Source: Bog-756 sp963738545
Lineage (GTDB): Bacteria; Actinomycetota; Acidimicrobiia; Acidimicrobiales; RAAP-2
Length of the DNA stretch: 64,000 nucleotides
NCBI GenBank assembly: GCA_963738545.1
Contig: CAVTXA010000009.1
Coordinates: forward strand, 806,001-870,000
Direction of reading: 5' to 3'
A program made the translations under genes and the position numbers. The notes beneath the pieces were generated by a model. The model was given only the letters and a program-made list of their open reading frames with translations, had not been told where the DNA came from and did not search any database. Positions 43,545 through 51,340 of this stretch are shown piece by piece. Position 1 is the stretch's first letter, and each line of letters begins with the position of its first letter.

Positions 43545-44321
43545 TCAGGTGTGACGCCGACCGGTGCGCTGCCGAGGGCCCTGCCGGGCCTGTCGGGCGC
43601 GCCAGGTCCGCCCGGACCGGCTGGCCAGCTCGCCCTGACGACGGGCCCGCCAACGCGACGGCGTGGTCGACGACTTCCGGGCCCGGGAACGGACGGTGGT
43701 GCGACTGCGCCGCTGACGACGGGGTGTGGTTACCGGCACCGGCGCCTCGGCCAGTCGCCAGACCTTGACGAACCGTCCGACAGCCGTGGCCATGGTCAGG
43801 CCGAGCATGACCCAGAGCACGGGAACCAGGAACGACGGGGCCAGAAAGCCGATGCCCAACAGGATCATCCGCTCGGCGCGCTCCATCAAGCCGCCCTTGG
43901 CCGAGATGCCGAGCGACTCGGCCTTGGCCCGCTGGTAGGACACGAGCGAGGTGGCCCCGAGCACGGCGAAGGGCAGCAGGACCAGATGGCCCGGGTGGGT
44001 CGAGACCAGGTACCAGGCCACGCCGCCGAGGATGAGGGCGTCCGAGACGCGGTCGGTCACCGAGTCGAAGAAGGCCCCCCGCACCGAGGACGTCCCCGAG
44101 GCCTTGGCCACCGGTCCGTCCAGCAGGTCGTGGAGCCCGGTCAGGATGAGCAGCACGATGGCCAGGTGCAGGTGACCCGTGGCCACGGACACCGCCGTCG
44201 CCGTCGCCGAGATCAGCCCGGTGGCGGTCAGCATGTCGGCAGTTACGCCCATGCGTTGCAGCTTGTGGCCGACGGGACCGGTACTCCGGTCAACTGCGTC
44301 GCGCCATCGTCCGTCGAACAT
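43545..44321 (-). CDS. pgsA: CDP-alcohol phosphatidyltransferase, phosphatidylinositol (phosphate) synthase-like
   Basis: A 258-residue membrane enzyme that condenses CDP-diacylglycerol with an alcohol, here probably inositol phosphate given its patA-pimA neighbours. The CDP-alcohol motif is DG-PV-A-K-(x8)-G-x3-D-x3-D, in LLDGPVAKASGTSSVRGAFFDSVTD; a Lys replaces the usual Arg after DGxxA. About five more hydrophobic segments follow. The last ~55 residues are very Arg-rich (RRQRRSRTTVRSRARKS). The ATG at 44321 has AGGA six bases upstream. Unlike Rv2612c, the tail is long and basic. Confidence 0.9.
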   Translation of the reverse strand: MFDGRWRDAVDRSTGPVGHKLQRMGVTADMLTATGLISATATAVSVATGHLHLAIVLLILTGLHDLLDGPVAKASGTSSVRGAFFDSVTDRVSDALILGGVAWYLVSTHPGHLVLLPFAVLGATSLVSYQRAKAESLGISAKGGLMERAERMILLGIGFLAPSFLVPVLWVMLGLTMATAVGRFVKVWRLAEAPVPVTTPRRQRRSRTTVRSRARKSSTTPSRWRARRQGELASRSGRTWRARQARQGPRQRTGRRHT

Positions 44322-44370
44322 ACGGATCCTCCAGAATGGTCGCTCCACCCTACCATCTGCTAGCTGGAGT

Positions 44371-44390
44371 GAGCAGGGGATCCCCTGCTC
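44371..44390. promoter_or_regulatory. Perfect 20-bp palindrome upstream of pgsA
   Basis: GAGCAGGGGATCCCCTGCTC is identical to its own reverse complement. It lies between the VOC gene end (44473) and pgsA (44321). On the minus strand a TAGGGT hexamer about 20 bases downstream could be a -10 for pgsA, placing the palindrome across the -35. It could therefore be an operator; as RNA it would fold as an 8-bp stem with a GATC loop. Neither role is shown. Confidence 0.5.
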
Positions 44391-44472
44391 GGGGGCGGTC
44401 ACCCGGTCCGGTGGACACCTGACGGGCGCGGGCGGACCGGCCCGGGAGTGACCTGGCTCCCCGGTCAGCCGC

Positions 44473-44925
44473 TCACAGGGCCAGCGGCTTGACCGGGGCC
44501 ATGATCAACTCGGGGTCGGACTTCCAGTCCACCCCGGCTACGTCGATGTACAACTCGATCTCGTTGCCGTCTGGATCGAGGATGTAGAGGCTGTGGGTGA
44601 CCGTGTGGTCGCTCGAGCCCACGATGGGCACCCCGGCCTCCTCGAGACGGGCCACGGCCTCCTTCAACTCCTCGTCGGTGTCCCCGACCTTCAGTCCGAA
44701 ATGGTAAAGGCCCAGGTGGCGACCTCTCGGCTGGGGTGTCGCACCCTCCCCCACCTCGATCAGGAGCAGTTCGTGGTGGGTCCGGCCCGAGGAGAAGGCC
44801 GCTGCCGGGATGCCCAGCGTGGTCGGGAAGGCGACGTCCCAGCCCAAGACGTCCCGGTAGAAGGCGGCCGAACGCTCGACGTTCTTCACGTAGAGCACCA
44901 GATGTCCGAGTTCTTTGATCTCCAT
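44473..44925 (-). CDS. VOC superfamily (glyoxalase/extradiol-dioxygenase-like) protein
   Basis: A 150-residue single-module metalloprotein. Both beta-alpha-beta-beta-beta halves are visible, with LGHLVLYVKNVERSAAFYRDVLGWDV at the start, LGLYHFGLKVGD in the middle and HSLYILDPDGNEIELYID at the end. The expected metal ligands are His8, His in YHFGLKV and Glu in EIELYID. Members include glyoxalase I, fosfomycin-resistance enzymes and CatE-type dioxygenases; the substrate is unknown. It has an AAGGGAAG ribosome site. It is inserted between the HIT and pgsA genes, which are adjacent in M. tuberculosis. Confidence 0.9.
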   Translation of the reverse strand: MEIKELGHLVLYVKNVERSAAFYRDVLGWDVAFPTTLGIPAAAFSSGRTHHELLLIEVGEGATPQPRGRHLGLYHFGLKVGDTDEELKEAVARLEEAGVPIVGSSDHTVTHSLYILDPDGNEIELYIDVAGVDWKSDPELIMAPVKPLAL

Positions 44926-45046
44926 GACTGCTTCCCTTCTCGACCGTTCGACTGCGTGAGGCCCGTCCCGACCGCATCTCGATCGTCACCTGCAGAACAC
45001 CACCGCACGACGTTCGATTCCGGTCCCGACCCCCCGGCCGCGACGG

Positions 45047-45583
45047 TTACGCCGGCCACACCCCGTGAAGCCGCTCCCAGGTGACGGCCAGCGTCTCGGG
45101 CAGCACCCGGGTGCCGCCCACGGCCGTCATGAAGTTGGTGTCCCCCAGCCATCGGGGCACGGCATGGAGGTGGAGGTGCCGGGGGAGGCCGGCGCCGGCC
45201 GCCCGGCCCAGGTTGGCCCCGATGTTGATCCCCTCGGGGCCAAGGCCCGCCTCCAGGGCGGCCACGCCGCGGCGGGCCGTCGACCACAACTCGTCGGCCT
45301 CCTCGTCGGTGAGGTCGCCGAGGGAGGCCACGTGGCGCAGGGGCAGGACCATGAGGTGGCCGCTGGCATAGGGGTAGGCGTTGAGCACGGCATAGGTGGT
45401 CGAACCCCGCCAGAGGACACCGTTGTCGGCCGAGGGAGGGCCGCTGGCCCCGATCCGGCAGAATACGCAGTGGGCGGGGTCGTCGGCGCGGGGCGGCGCC
45501 GGTTCGTCCGACGGCGCCTGGACCGCGCCGGCCGAGGTGACGTACTCGCTCCGCCAGCCGGCCCAGAGGTGGTCGAGACTCAC
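45047..45583 (-). CDS. HIT family nucleotide phosphorylase/hydrolase (Ap4A phosphorylase-like)
   Basis: A 178-residue protein with the histidine triad HLHLHAV (RHLHLHAVPRWLGDTNFM). Upstream are the CVFCRI and AYPYASGHLMVLPLRHV motifs. The order and the GDTNFM ending match Rv2613c of M. tuberculosis, reported as a diadenosine tetraphosphate phosphorylase. The N-terminal ~35 residues are a variable extension. The GTG start overlaps the thrS stop by four bases. It probably degrades dinucleoside polyphosphates made as side products by aminoacyl-tRNA synthetases. Confidence 0.92.
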   Translation of the reverse strand: MSLDHLWAGWRSEYVTSAGAVQAPSDEPAPPRADDPAHCVFCRIGASGPPSADNGVLWRGSTTYAVLNAYPYASGHLMVLPLRHVASLGDLTDEEADELWSTARRGVAALEAGLGPEGINIGANLGRAAGAGLPRHLHLHAVPRWLGDTNFMTAVGGTRVLPETLAVTWERLHGVWPA

Positions 45584-47568
45584 GGGGTGGCTTCAGGGAG
45601 CCGTCGCTCGGCGATCTCGGACTCCAGCTGTTCGGTGAAATCGGTCAGCGCCACCCCACGCTCAGGCCGGTCACTCCCCCGGCGATTCACGCCGACGGTG
45701 CCGGCCGACACGTCCTCGTCCCCCACGACCAGGATGTAGGGGATCTTGAGGAGCTTGGCCCGCCGGATCCGGGCGGCGAGGGGTTCGTTGGCCGGGGCCA
45801 CGTCGACCCGCACCCCGACGGCCCGCAGCCGGTCGGCCACTTTGTGGGCGTAGTCCTCGTGGTCGTCGCGCACCCCGAGGACCCGGACCTGCTCGGGGGC
45901 CATCCAGGTGGGGAGGGCGCCGGCGTAGTGCTCGAGGAGGATGGCGAAGAAGCGCTCCACCGATCCGAAGAGGGCCCGGTGGATCATGATGGGCCGGTGC
46001 CGGGCGTTGTCGGCGCCGATGTACTCGGCGTCGAACCGTTGGGGGGTCTGGAAGTCCAGCTGGATGGTGGACATCTGGTGGGTGCGGCCGATGGCGTCGC
46101 GGGCCTGGACGGAGATCTTGGGCCCGTAGAAGGCACCTCCCCCCTCGTCCAGCACCAGGTCGAGGTCCATGGCCAGCGCGGTGGTGCGGAGGGTCTCGGT
46201 GGCCTCCTCCCACTCCTGCGGTGTGCCGACCGCCTTCCCCTCGGGACGGGTCGACAGCTCCAGAAAGAAGTCCTCGAGCCCGAAGTCGCGGAGGAGGGAG
46301 AGGACGAAGGTCAGCGTGCTGTGGAGCTCACCGGCCATCTGGTCACGGGTGCAGAAGATGTGGGCGTCGTCCTGGGTCATGCCCCGCACCCGGGTGAGGC
46401 CGTGCACCACGCCGGACTTCTCGTAGCGGTACACGGTTCCGAACTCGAACAGACGCAGCGGGAGCTCCCGGTAGGACCGCTGACTGCTCTTGTAGATGAG
46501 CACGTGGAACGGGCAGTTCATCGGCTTCAGGTAGTACTGCTGCCCGCCGTCGAGCTCCATGGGCGGGAACATCCCGTCGGCGAACCAGTCGAGGTGCCCC
46601 GAGGTCTCGAACAGCTCGGCCTTGGTGATGTGGGGCGTGGTGACGAACTCGTAGCCGGCCGCCTTGTGCCGCTGGTACGAGTAGTCCTCCATCAGCCGTC
46701 TGATGGTCCCGCCCTTGGGATGGAACACGGCCAGCCCCGAGCCGATCTCCTCGGGGAAGGAGAAGAGGTCGAGCTCGGCGCCGAGCTTGCGGTGGTCTCG
46801 GCGCTCGGCCTCCTCCAGCCGGTGCAGGTGGTCGGCCACGGCCTTGTCCGACTCCCACGCCGTGCCGTAGATCCGCTGGAGCTGCTGGCGTTTCTCGTCG
46901 CCTCGCCAGTACGCCCCGGCTACCCGCATCAGGGCGAAATGGCCGAGCCGGCTGGTGGAGGGGACATGGGGACCCCGGCACAGGTCGGTGAACGTGGGTG
47001 CGTTCCAGTAGGTCGAGACCACGGCGTCGTCACCTCCCTCTGCGGGGGCGTCCACCTCGTCGTGCCCGGCGCCGACGGCCTCGATGATCTCCCGCTTGAA
47101 CGGCTGGTCCTCGAAGAGGGCCATCCCTTCCTCGATGGAGTGCTCGTGCCGGATGAACGGCTGGTCCTCGGCCATGATCTCGCGCATGGTGGCGGCGATC
47201 CGCTCGAGGTCCTCATCGCTGAAATGGGCCCCCCCGGGAAGTTCGAAGTCGTAGTAGAAGCCGTCTTCGATCACCGGGCCGATGGCGAAGTGGGCGCCGG
47301 GCCACAACCGCAGGACGGCCTGGGCCAGGACGTGGGCGGTGGAGTGGCGGAGCACGGCGCGACCGGCGTCGGATTCGGCGGTGATCACCCGCACCTCGGC
47401 ACCGTCGGCCAGCGGGGTGTCGAGGTCCACCTCGACACCGTCGAACGAGGCGGCCACGGCGGCGCGGGCCAGGCGGGGGCCGATCGACTCAGCGAACTGG
47501 ATCGCCGTGGTTCCGGCTTCGAACTCCTTCGTCGAGCCATCGGGGAGTCGGACGGTGACGGCTGGCAT
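45580..47568 (-). CDS. thrS: Threonyl-tRNA synthetase
   Basis: A 662-residue class II synthetase. The TGS domain (about 1-62: AVTVRLPDGSTKEFEAGTTAIQFAESIGPRLARAAVA) is followed by the editing domain with VLRHSTAHVLAQAVLRLWP and EDGFYYDFELPGG. The catalytic core has HLDWFADGMFPPMELDGGQQYYLKPMNCPFHVLIYKSSQRSYRELPLRLFEFGTVYRYEKSGVVHGLTRVRGMTQDDAHIFC, and the anticodon domain ends near 650. The ATG at 47568 places the TGS domain at the usual position; an ATG five codons upstream is possible. Confidence 0.96.
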   Translation of the reverse strand: MPAVTVRLPDGSTKEFEAGTTAIQFAESIGPRLARAAVAASFDGVEVDLDTPLADGAEVRVITAESDAGRAVLRHSTAHVLAQAVLRLWPGAHFAIGPVIEDGFYYDFELPGGAHFSDEDLERIAATMREIMAEDQPFIRHEHSIEEGMALFEDQPFKREIIEAVGAGHDEVDAPAEGGDDAVVSTYWNAPTFTDLCRGPHVPSTSRLGHFALMRVAGAYWRGDEKRQQLQRIYGTAWESDKAVADHLHRLEEAERRDHRKLGAELDLFSFPEEIGSGLAVFHPKGGTIRRLMEDYSYQRHKAAGYEFVTTPHITKAELFETSGHLDWFADGMFPPMELDGGQQYYLKPMNCPFHVLIYKSSQRSYRELPLRLFEFGTVYRYEKSGVVHGLTRVRGMTQDDAHIFCTRDQMAGELHSTLTFVLSLLRDFGLEDFFLELSTRPEGKAVGTPQEWEEATETLRTTALAMDLDLVLDEGGGAFYGPKISVQARDAIGRTHQMSTIQLDFQTPQRFDAEYIGADNARHRPIMIHRALFGSVERFFAILLEHYAGALPTWMAPEQVRVLGVRDDHEDYAHKVADRLRAVGVRVDVAPANEPLAARIRRAKLLKIPYILVVGDEDVSAGTVGVNRRGSDRPERGVALTDFTEQLESEIAERRLPEATP

Positions 47569-47682
47569 GGGTGGTCTCTCCATCGGGTTGCGGGCGTGAT
47601 GATGGGCTGTCCAGCGGAGCCGGGGCGCCATCGGAGCGGATGGACGGGAGGCTCATGCACGCCGGCCACCGGTCGCTTCGGA

Positions 47683-48849
47683 CTACAGGGTAATGCCCAG
47701 CAGACGCGCCCCTTGGACCACGGGGCGCCCGTTGGCCGCCTCGTCGTCGAGGGCGGCCAGGGCCCCCGGCGTGTCTAGATCGTCGTCGAGTCGGGTCCGG
47801 ACGCGCCCGAGGCCCCCCTCGTCGGGCCCCGACGTGGCCGTCACGGCCCGCCACGCCTCCAGTCGACGGGCGGCTCGGGGCATATCCTCGTCACCCCACT
47901 CCCAATCGAACCGGTAGTGGTGGTCCAAGAGGGCCAGGCGGAGGACCGACGGCTCCCACTCCTTCAGGAGGTCGCCCACGAACACCAGGTTGCCCAGTGA
48001 CTTCGACATCTTCGTGCCGTCCAACCCGACCAGGCCGACGTGGAGCCAGTGCCGGACGAAGGGTCGGCCGGTGACCGACTCGGACTGGGCCGTCTCGCAC
48101 TCGTGGTGCGGGAAGACCAGGTCGCGTCCTCCCCCGTGGACGTCGATGGTCTCCCCGAGCTCTCGGAGGGCCAGCGCCGAGCACTCGATGTGCCACCCGG
48201 GCCGACCCGGGCCCCAACGCGACTCCCACGAGGGCTCGTCGGGCAGCGACGGCTGCCAGAGGACAAAGTCGAGCGGGTGCCGCTTGTGGGGATCGTCGGG
48301 CTTACCCCCGTGCTCGGCCGCCATGGCCAGCATGGTCTCGGGGTCGAAGTGGCTCACCGAGCCGAAGCGGTCGAACGTCGTGACGTCGAAGTAGACGGCG
48401 CCGCCCGACCGGTAGGCCCGGCCCGAATCCAAGACGGCCCCGATGAGGGTGAGGATCTCGGCGATGGCCGAGGTGGCTCGGGGTTCCGACCACGCCGGGA
48501 TGAGCCCGAGGGCGGCCATGTCCGAGTCGAAGCGGGCGATCTCCTCGGCAGCCAGATCGAGGTAATGGACGCCCAGTTCCCGGGCCTTGCGCAGGATGTC
48601 GTCGTCGACGTCGGTCACATTGCGCACACAGCGGGTTTCGTGACCGAGGTCGCGCAGGCGGCGCTGGAGGATGTCGAAGGTCAGATAGACCTGGGCGTGA
48701 CCCAGATGGGCCGAGTCATAGGGCGTGATCCCACACGAGTACAGGGTGACCACCGGGCCCACCTCGAGGGGGGCGAGGGCCTCTCTCGCCGTGTCATACA
48801 ACTGCACCGCCGCTGGCGGCGCCGCCGCGCCCCCCTCCTCACCGGCCAC
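47683..48849 (-). CDS. mshC: Cysteine ligase MshC-like (mycothiol) rather than cysteinyl-tRNA synthetase
   Basis: A 388-residue class I synthetase-fold protein. It has LYSCGITPYDSAHLGHA, the form typical of MshC, where cysteinyl-tRNA synthetases have CGPTVYD. It also has VRNVTDVDDDILRKA, GRPGWHIECSALALRELGETIDVHGGGRDLVFPHHECE, KMSKSLGN and LLDHHYRFDWEWGDEDM. The protein is shorter than CysS and lacks its C-terminal anticodon-binding region. MshC joins cysteine to glucosaminyl-inositol in mycothiol synthesis, using ATP. A short CysS variant is the alternative; finding another cysS in the genome would support MshC. Confidence 0.8.
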   Translation of the reverse strand: MAGEEGGAAAPPAAVQLYDTAREALAPLEVGPVVTLYSCGITPYDSAHLGHAQVYLTFDILQRRLRDLGHETRCVRNVTDVDDDILRKARELGVHYLDLAAEEIARFDSDMAALGLIPAWSEPRATSAIAEILTLIGAVLDSGRAYRSGGAVYFDVTTFDRFGSVSHFDPETMLAMAAEHGGKPDDPHKRHPLDFVLWQPSLPDEPSWESRWGPGRPGWHIECSALALRELGETIDVHGGGRDLVFPHHECETAQSESVTGRPFVRHWLHVGLVGLDGTKMSKSLGNLVFVGDLLKEWEPSVLRLALLDHHYRFDWEWGDEDMPRAARRLEAWRAVTATSGPDEGGLGRVRTRLDDDLDTPGALAALDDEAANGRPVVQGARLLGITL

Positions 48850-48869
48850 CGGTCAGCCCCCCACCCTCA

Positions 48870-49529
48870 TCAGTGGTCGCCGTAGCCGGCCAGTTGCACG
48901 GCGGCATGCACCTTGTGGCGGATGTTCACGGTGATCAGCACGGCGGTGAAGGCCTCGATGGGCGCGGCCTGGGCCAGGCTGCCCGCATCTACCCCCCGCA
49001 GTCCGTCGATCCGGTCCACCAGGGCCACGGTGGCCTTGCTGGCCTCGGGATGGTCGGAACAGACCAGGACGTCGGCCGTGAGCGGCGTGGTGAGCTTCTC
49101 CATCTCCGAGGCCGGCAGATGATGGAAGGAGGCCGACACCAACGACCGCGGCAGCACAGCCTGGATGGAGGCGGCCACCGAACCCCGGGGCGGGACGAGA
49201 GCCAGGAACTCACGACCCTCCTTGGCCAGCGCGTTGGCCATCGAGATCACCACCTTGCCCTCGAGGGCCGGAGCCAGAGGCTTCACCGTGGCGATGGCGC
49301 TGTCCCAGGGGGTGGCGACCACCACAAGGTCCGAGTCCGCCGTCGACTCGTTCGAGGCCCCGGTGATGGCCAGATCGTGCTCGGGCCACGCCTCGACCAG
49401 GCCGAGGGCGACGCCTTCGGCCCGCTCCGCGTCCCTCGACCCGATGACCACCTCGACCCCGGTGGCGGCCAGACGCACCGCCAGACCACGCCCGGCCGGG
49501 CCGGTGCCTCCCAGAATTCCGACTCGCAT
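48870..49529 (-). CDS. npdG: NADPH-dependent F420 reductase (F420H2:NADP oxidoreductase)
   Basis: A 219-residue Rossmann-fold oxidoreductase that passes hydride between coenzyme F420 and NADP. It starts MRVGILGGTGPAGRGLAVRLAATGVEVVIGSRDAERA, a nucleotide-binding fingerprint. VVVATPWDSAIATVKPLAPALEGKVVISMANAL, LPRSLVSASFHHLPASEM and DVLVCSDHPEASKATVALVDRIDGLRGVDAGSL follow, all diagnostic of the Npd family. It implies that the host makes F420. It ends 21 bases before the mshC-like start and is divergent from the FabI-like gene at 49596. Confidence 0.93.
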   Translation of the reverse strand: MRVGILGGTGPAGRGLAVRLAATGVEVVIGSRDAERAEGVALGLVEAWPEHDLAITGASNESTADSDLVVVATPWDSAIATVKPLAPALEGKVVISMANALAKEGREFLALVPPRGSVAASIQAVLPRSLVSASFHHLPASEMEKLTTPLTADVLVCSDHPEASKATVALVDRIDGLRGVDAGSLAQAAPIEAFTAVLITVNIRHKVHAAVQLAGYGDH

Positions 49530-49595
49530 GTTCCTAACCCTTCCACACCGACCCGTCACGGCGGGGCGGGGCCATGACGATAACCTGACTCGCTG

Positions 49596-50384
49596 ATGGG
49601 ACTGCTCGAGGGTAAACGGATCTTGGTCACCGGCGTGCTGACCGACGCCTCCCTGGCGTTCGCCGTGGCCCGCCAGGCTCAGGGCGAAGGTGCCGAGGTC
49701 GTCCTCTCGGGCGCCGGACGGGGCCTCTCGCTGACCCGGCGCACGGCCAGGAAGCTGCCCGACGAGGCCGAGGTGCTCGAGATCGATGTGACCGAACCGG
49801 CCCAGCTGACGGCGGCGGCCACCGCCTTGGGCGAGCGCTGGGACCGGATGGACGGCATGCTCCACGCCATCGGCTTCGCCCCGCCCGAATGCCTGGGTGG
49901 CGACATCTTCCAGGCCGGCTGGGACGAGGTGCAGATCGCCCTGCACGTGTCCGCCTACTCGCTGAAGGCCCTGGTGGAGGCGTTCCGTCCCCTCCTGGCC
50001 GCCGCCGGAGCCGGCGGAGGTGCCGGGGCATCGGTGGTCGGTCTCGATTTCGACGCCACCGTGGCCTGGCCCTCGTACGACTGGATGGGCGTGTCCAAGG
50101 CGGCCCTGGAGTCGCTCTCGCGGTACATGGCCCGGGATCTCGGACCCGACCGCATCCGGATGAACCTGGTGGCGGCGGGACCGGTGAAGACCCTGGCCGC
50201 CAAGTCCATCCCCGGCTTCGCCACCTTCGAGGACACCTGGGCGGACCGGGCCCCCCTGGGCTGGGACGTCCTCGACACCGACGTGGTGGCTCGGGCCTGC
50301 GTCGCGCTCTTCTCGGACCTGTTGCCCATGACCACCGGTGAGATCATCCATGTCGACGGTGGCGTGCACGCCACCGGAGCCTGA
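49596..50384 (+). CDS. fabI: Enoyl-[acyl-carrier-protein] reductase, InhA/FabI type
   Basis: A 262-residue short-chain reductase of fatty-acid (or mycolate-type) elongation. It has MGLLEGKRILVTGVLTDASLAFAVA, with the atypical FabI nucleotide loop, DGMLHAIGFAPPECLGGDIF, the catalytic pair Tyr-x6-Lys in YDWMGVSKAALESLSRYMA, and GPVKTLAAKSIPGFATFEDTWADRAPLGWDV. The YDWMGVSK motif is close to InhA (YNWMTVAK). It is followed five bases later by a SnoaL-like gene, giving a small plus-strand operon. Confidence 0.94.
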   Translation: MGLLEGKRILVTGVLTDASLAFAVARQAQGEGAEVVLSGAGRGLSLTRRTARKLPDEAEVLEIDVTEPAQLTAAATALGERWDRMDGMLHAIGFAPPECLGGDIFQAGWDEVQIALHVSAYSLKALVEAFRPLLAAAGAGGGAGASVVGLDFDATVAWPSYDWMGVSKAALESLSRYMARDLGPDRIRMNLVAAGPVKTLAAKSIPGFATFEDTWADRAPLGWDVLDTDVVARACVALFSDLLPMTTGEIIHVDGGVHATGA

Positions 50385-50389
50385 CCACG

Positions 50390-50767
50390 GTGCTGACCGG
50401 GGACGAATTGCGGGAGCGCATCGTCGGCTACGTCGAGGCGATCAATGCGAGAGACCCCCGCGCCATCGCCGAGCGCTTCACCGAGGACGCCGTCCACGCC
50501 GATCCGGTGTCCAATCCGCCCAACCTCGGGCGCGCCGCCATCACCACCTTCTTCGAGAACGGGATCGCCGCCAGCGACGCCTGGACGTTCGAGGCCCGGG
50601 CCGTGCACTCCTGTGGCGACCACGTGGCCATCGACTTCGCCATCGCCGTGGAGAGCGGGGGCACCACCATGCACATCGACGGGATCGAGGTCTTCGCCGT
50701 GGACGACGACGGGCGCTTCCGGTCGGTGCACGCCTACTGGGACGACGCCGACCTCAGCTTCGGGTGA
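50390..50767 (+). CDS. SnoaL-like / NTF2-fold protein (first of two)
   Basis: A 125-residue single-domain protein starting at GTG 50390. It reads RERIVGYVEAINARDPRAIAERFTEDAVHADPVSNPPNLGRAAITTFFENGI, then a beta-sheet with MHIDGIEVFAVDDDGRFRSVHAYWDDADL. The pattern matches SnoaL-like and ketosteroid-isomerase-like NTF2 folds (Asp-rich strand, conserved His/Asp pocket). The substrate is unknown. The gene begins five bases after the fabI stop, so coexpression with an enoyl reductase is likely. Confidence 0.75.
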   Translation: MLTGDELRERIVGYVEAINARDPRAIAERFTEDAVHADPVSNPPNLGRAAITTFFENGIAASDAWTFEARAVHSCGDHVAIDFAIAVESGGTTMHIDGIEVFAVDDDGRFRSVHAYWDDADLSFG

Positions 50768-50780
50768 GGAGGAGCCACCC

Positions 50781-51257
50781 GTGACCGGCAGCGCCATCGC
50801 CATCGGCAACCTGATCGCCCGCTACGCCGAGCTGATCGACCTGGGCGACTTCGACGGCGTCGCCGACCTCCTCGGTGCTGCGGCCGTGGGAGACGGCGCG
50901 ATCGGTGACGGCGGGGCGGTCCGACTGATGACCGGGCGGGACGCCATCCTGGCCATGTTCACCTCCACCACCCGCCGCTATCCGGACGGGACACCCGGCA
51001 CCAAGCACGTCACCACCAATCTCATCCTCGACATCGACGAGGAGGCCGGCGAGGCCACGGCCCGGACCTACTGGACGGTCCTCCAGGCCGTCCCTGGCCT
51101 CGCGCTCCAGCCGATCCTGGCCGGTCGCTACCATGACCGGTTCACACGAACCGGGGGCACCTGGCACTTCGCCGAGCGTCGCTACCTGATCGACCTGGTG
51201 GGCGACGTGAGCCACCACATGCTGGCGAACATCCCGCCCGGGCCGGCCCCCGCCTGA
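50781..51257 (+). CDS. SnoaL-like / NTF2-fold protein (second of two)
   Basis: A 158-residue protein starting at GTG 50781, with AGGAGG about ten bases upstream. NLIARYAELIDLGDFDGVADLLGAA and AILAMFTSTTRRYPDGTPGTKHVTTNLILDID, with GRYHDRFTRTGGTWHFAERRYLIDLVGD, are typical of the SnoaL_4 type associated with ring-hydroxylating dioxygenase small subunits and ester- or aromatic-related hydratases. It is clearly in the same fold class as the preceding gene but not a close duplicate. Role unknown. Confidence 0.8.
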   Translation: MTGSAIAIGNLIARYAELIDLGDFDGVADLLGAAAVGDGAIGDGGAVRLMTGRDAILAMFTSTTRRYPDGTPGTKHVTTNLILDIDEEAGEATARTYWTVLQAVPGLALQPILAGRYHDRFTRTGGTWHFAERRYLIDLVGDVSHHMLANIPPGPAPA

Positions 51258-51340
51258 TCCCACGCGACCGGCGCCGCCTTGACCGGACGGCGGGGCGACC
51301 CCTACGTTCGCTCCTTGTCTGACGACCAGGGGGAAGCACC

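Noticed and set aside
47683..48849. Annotation as ordinary cysteinyl-tRNA synthetase
   Set aside because: The CGITPYD motif, short length and absent anticodon domain favour MshC, though this stays open until other cysS genes are checked.
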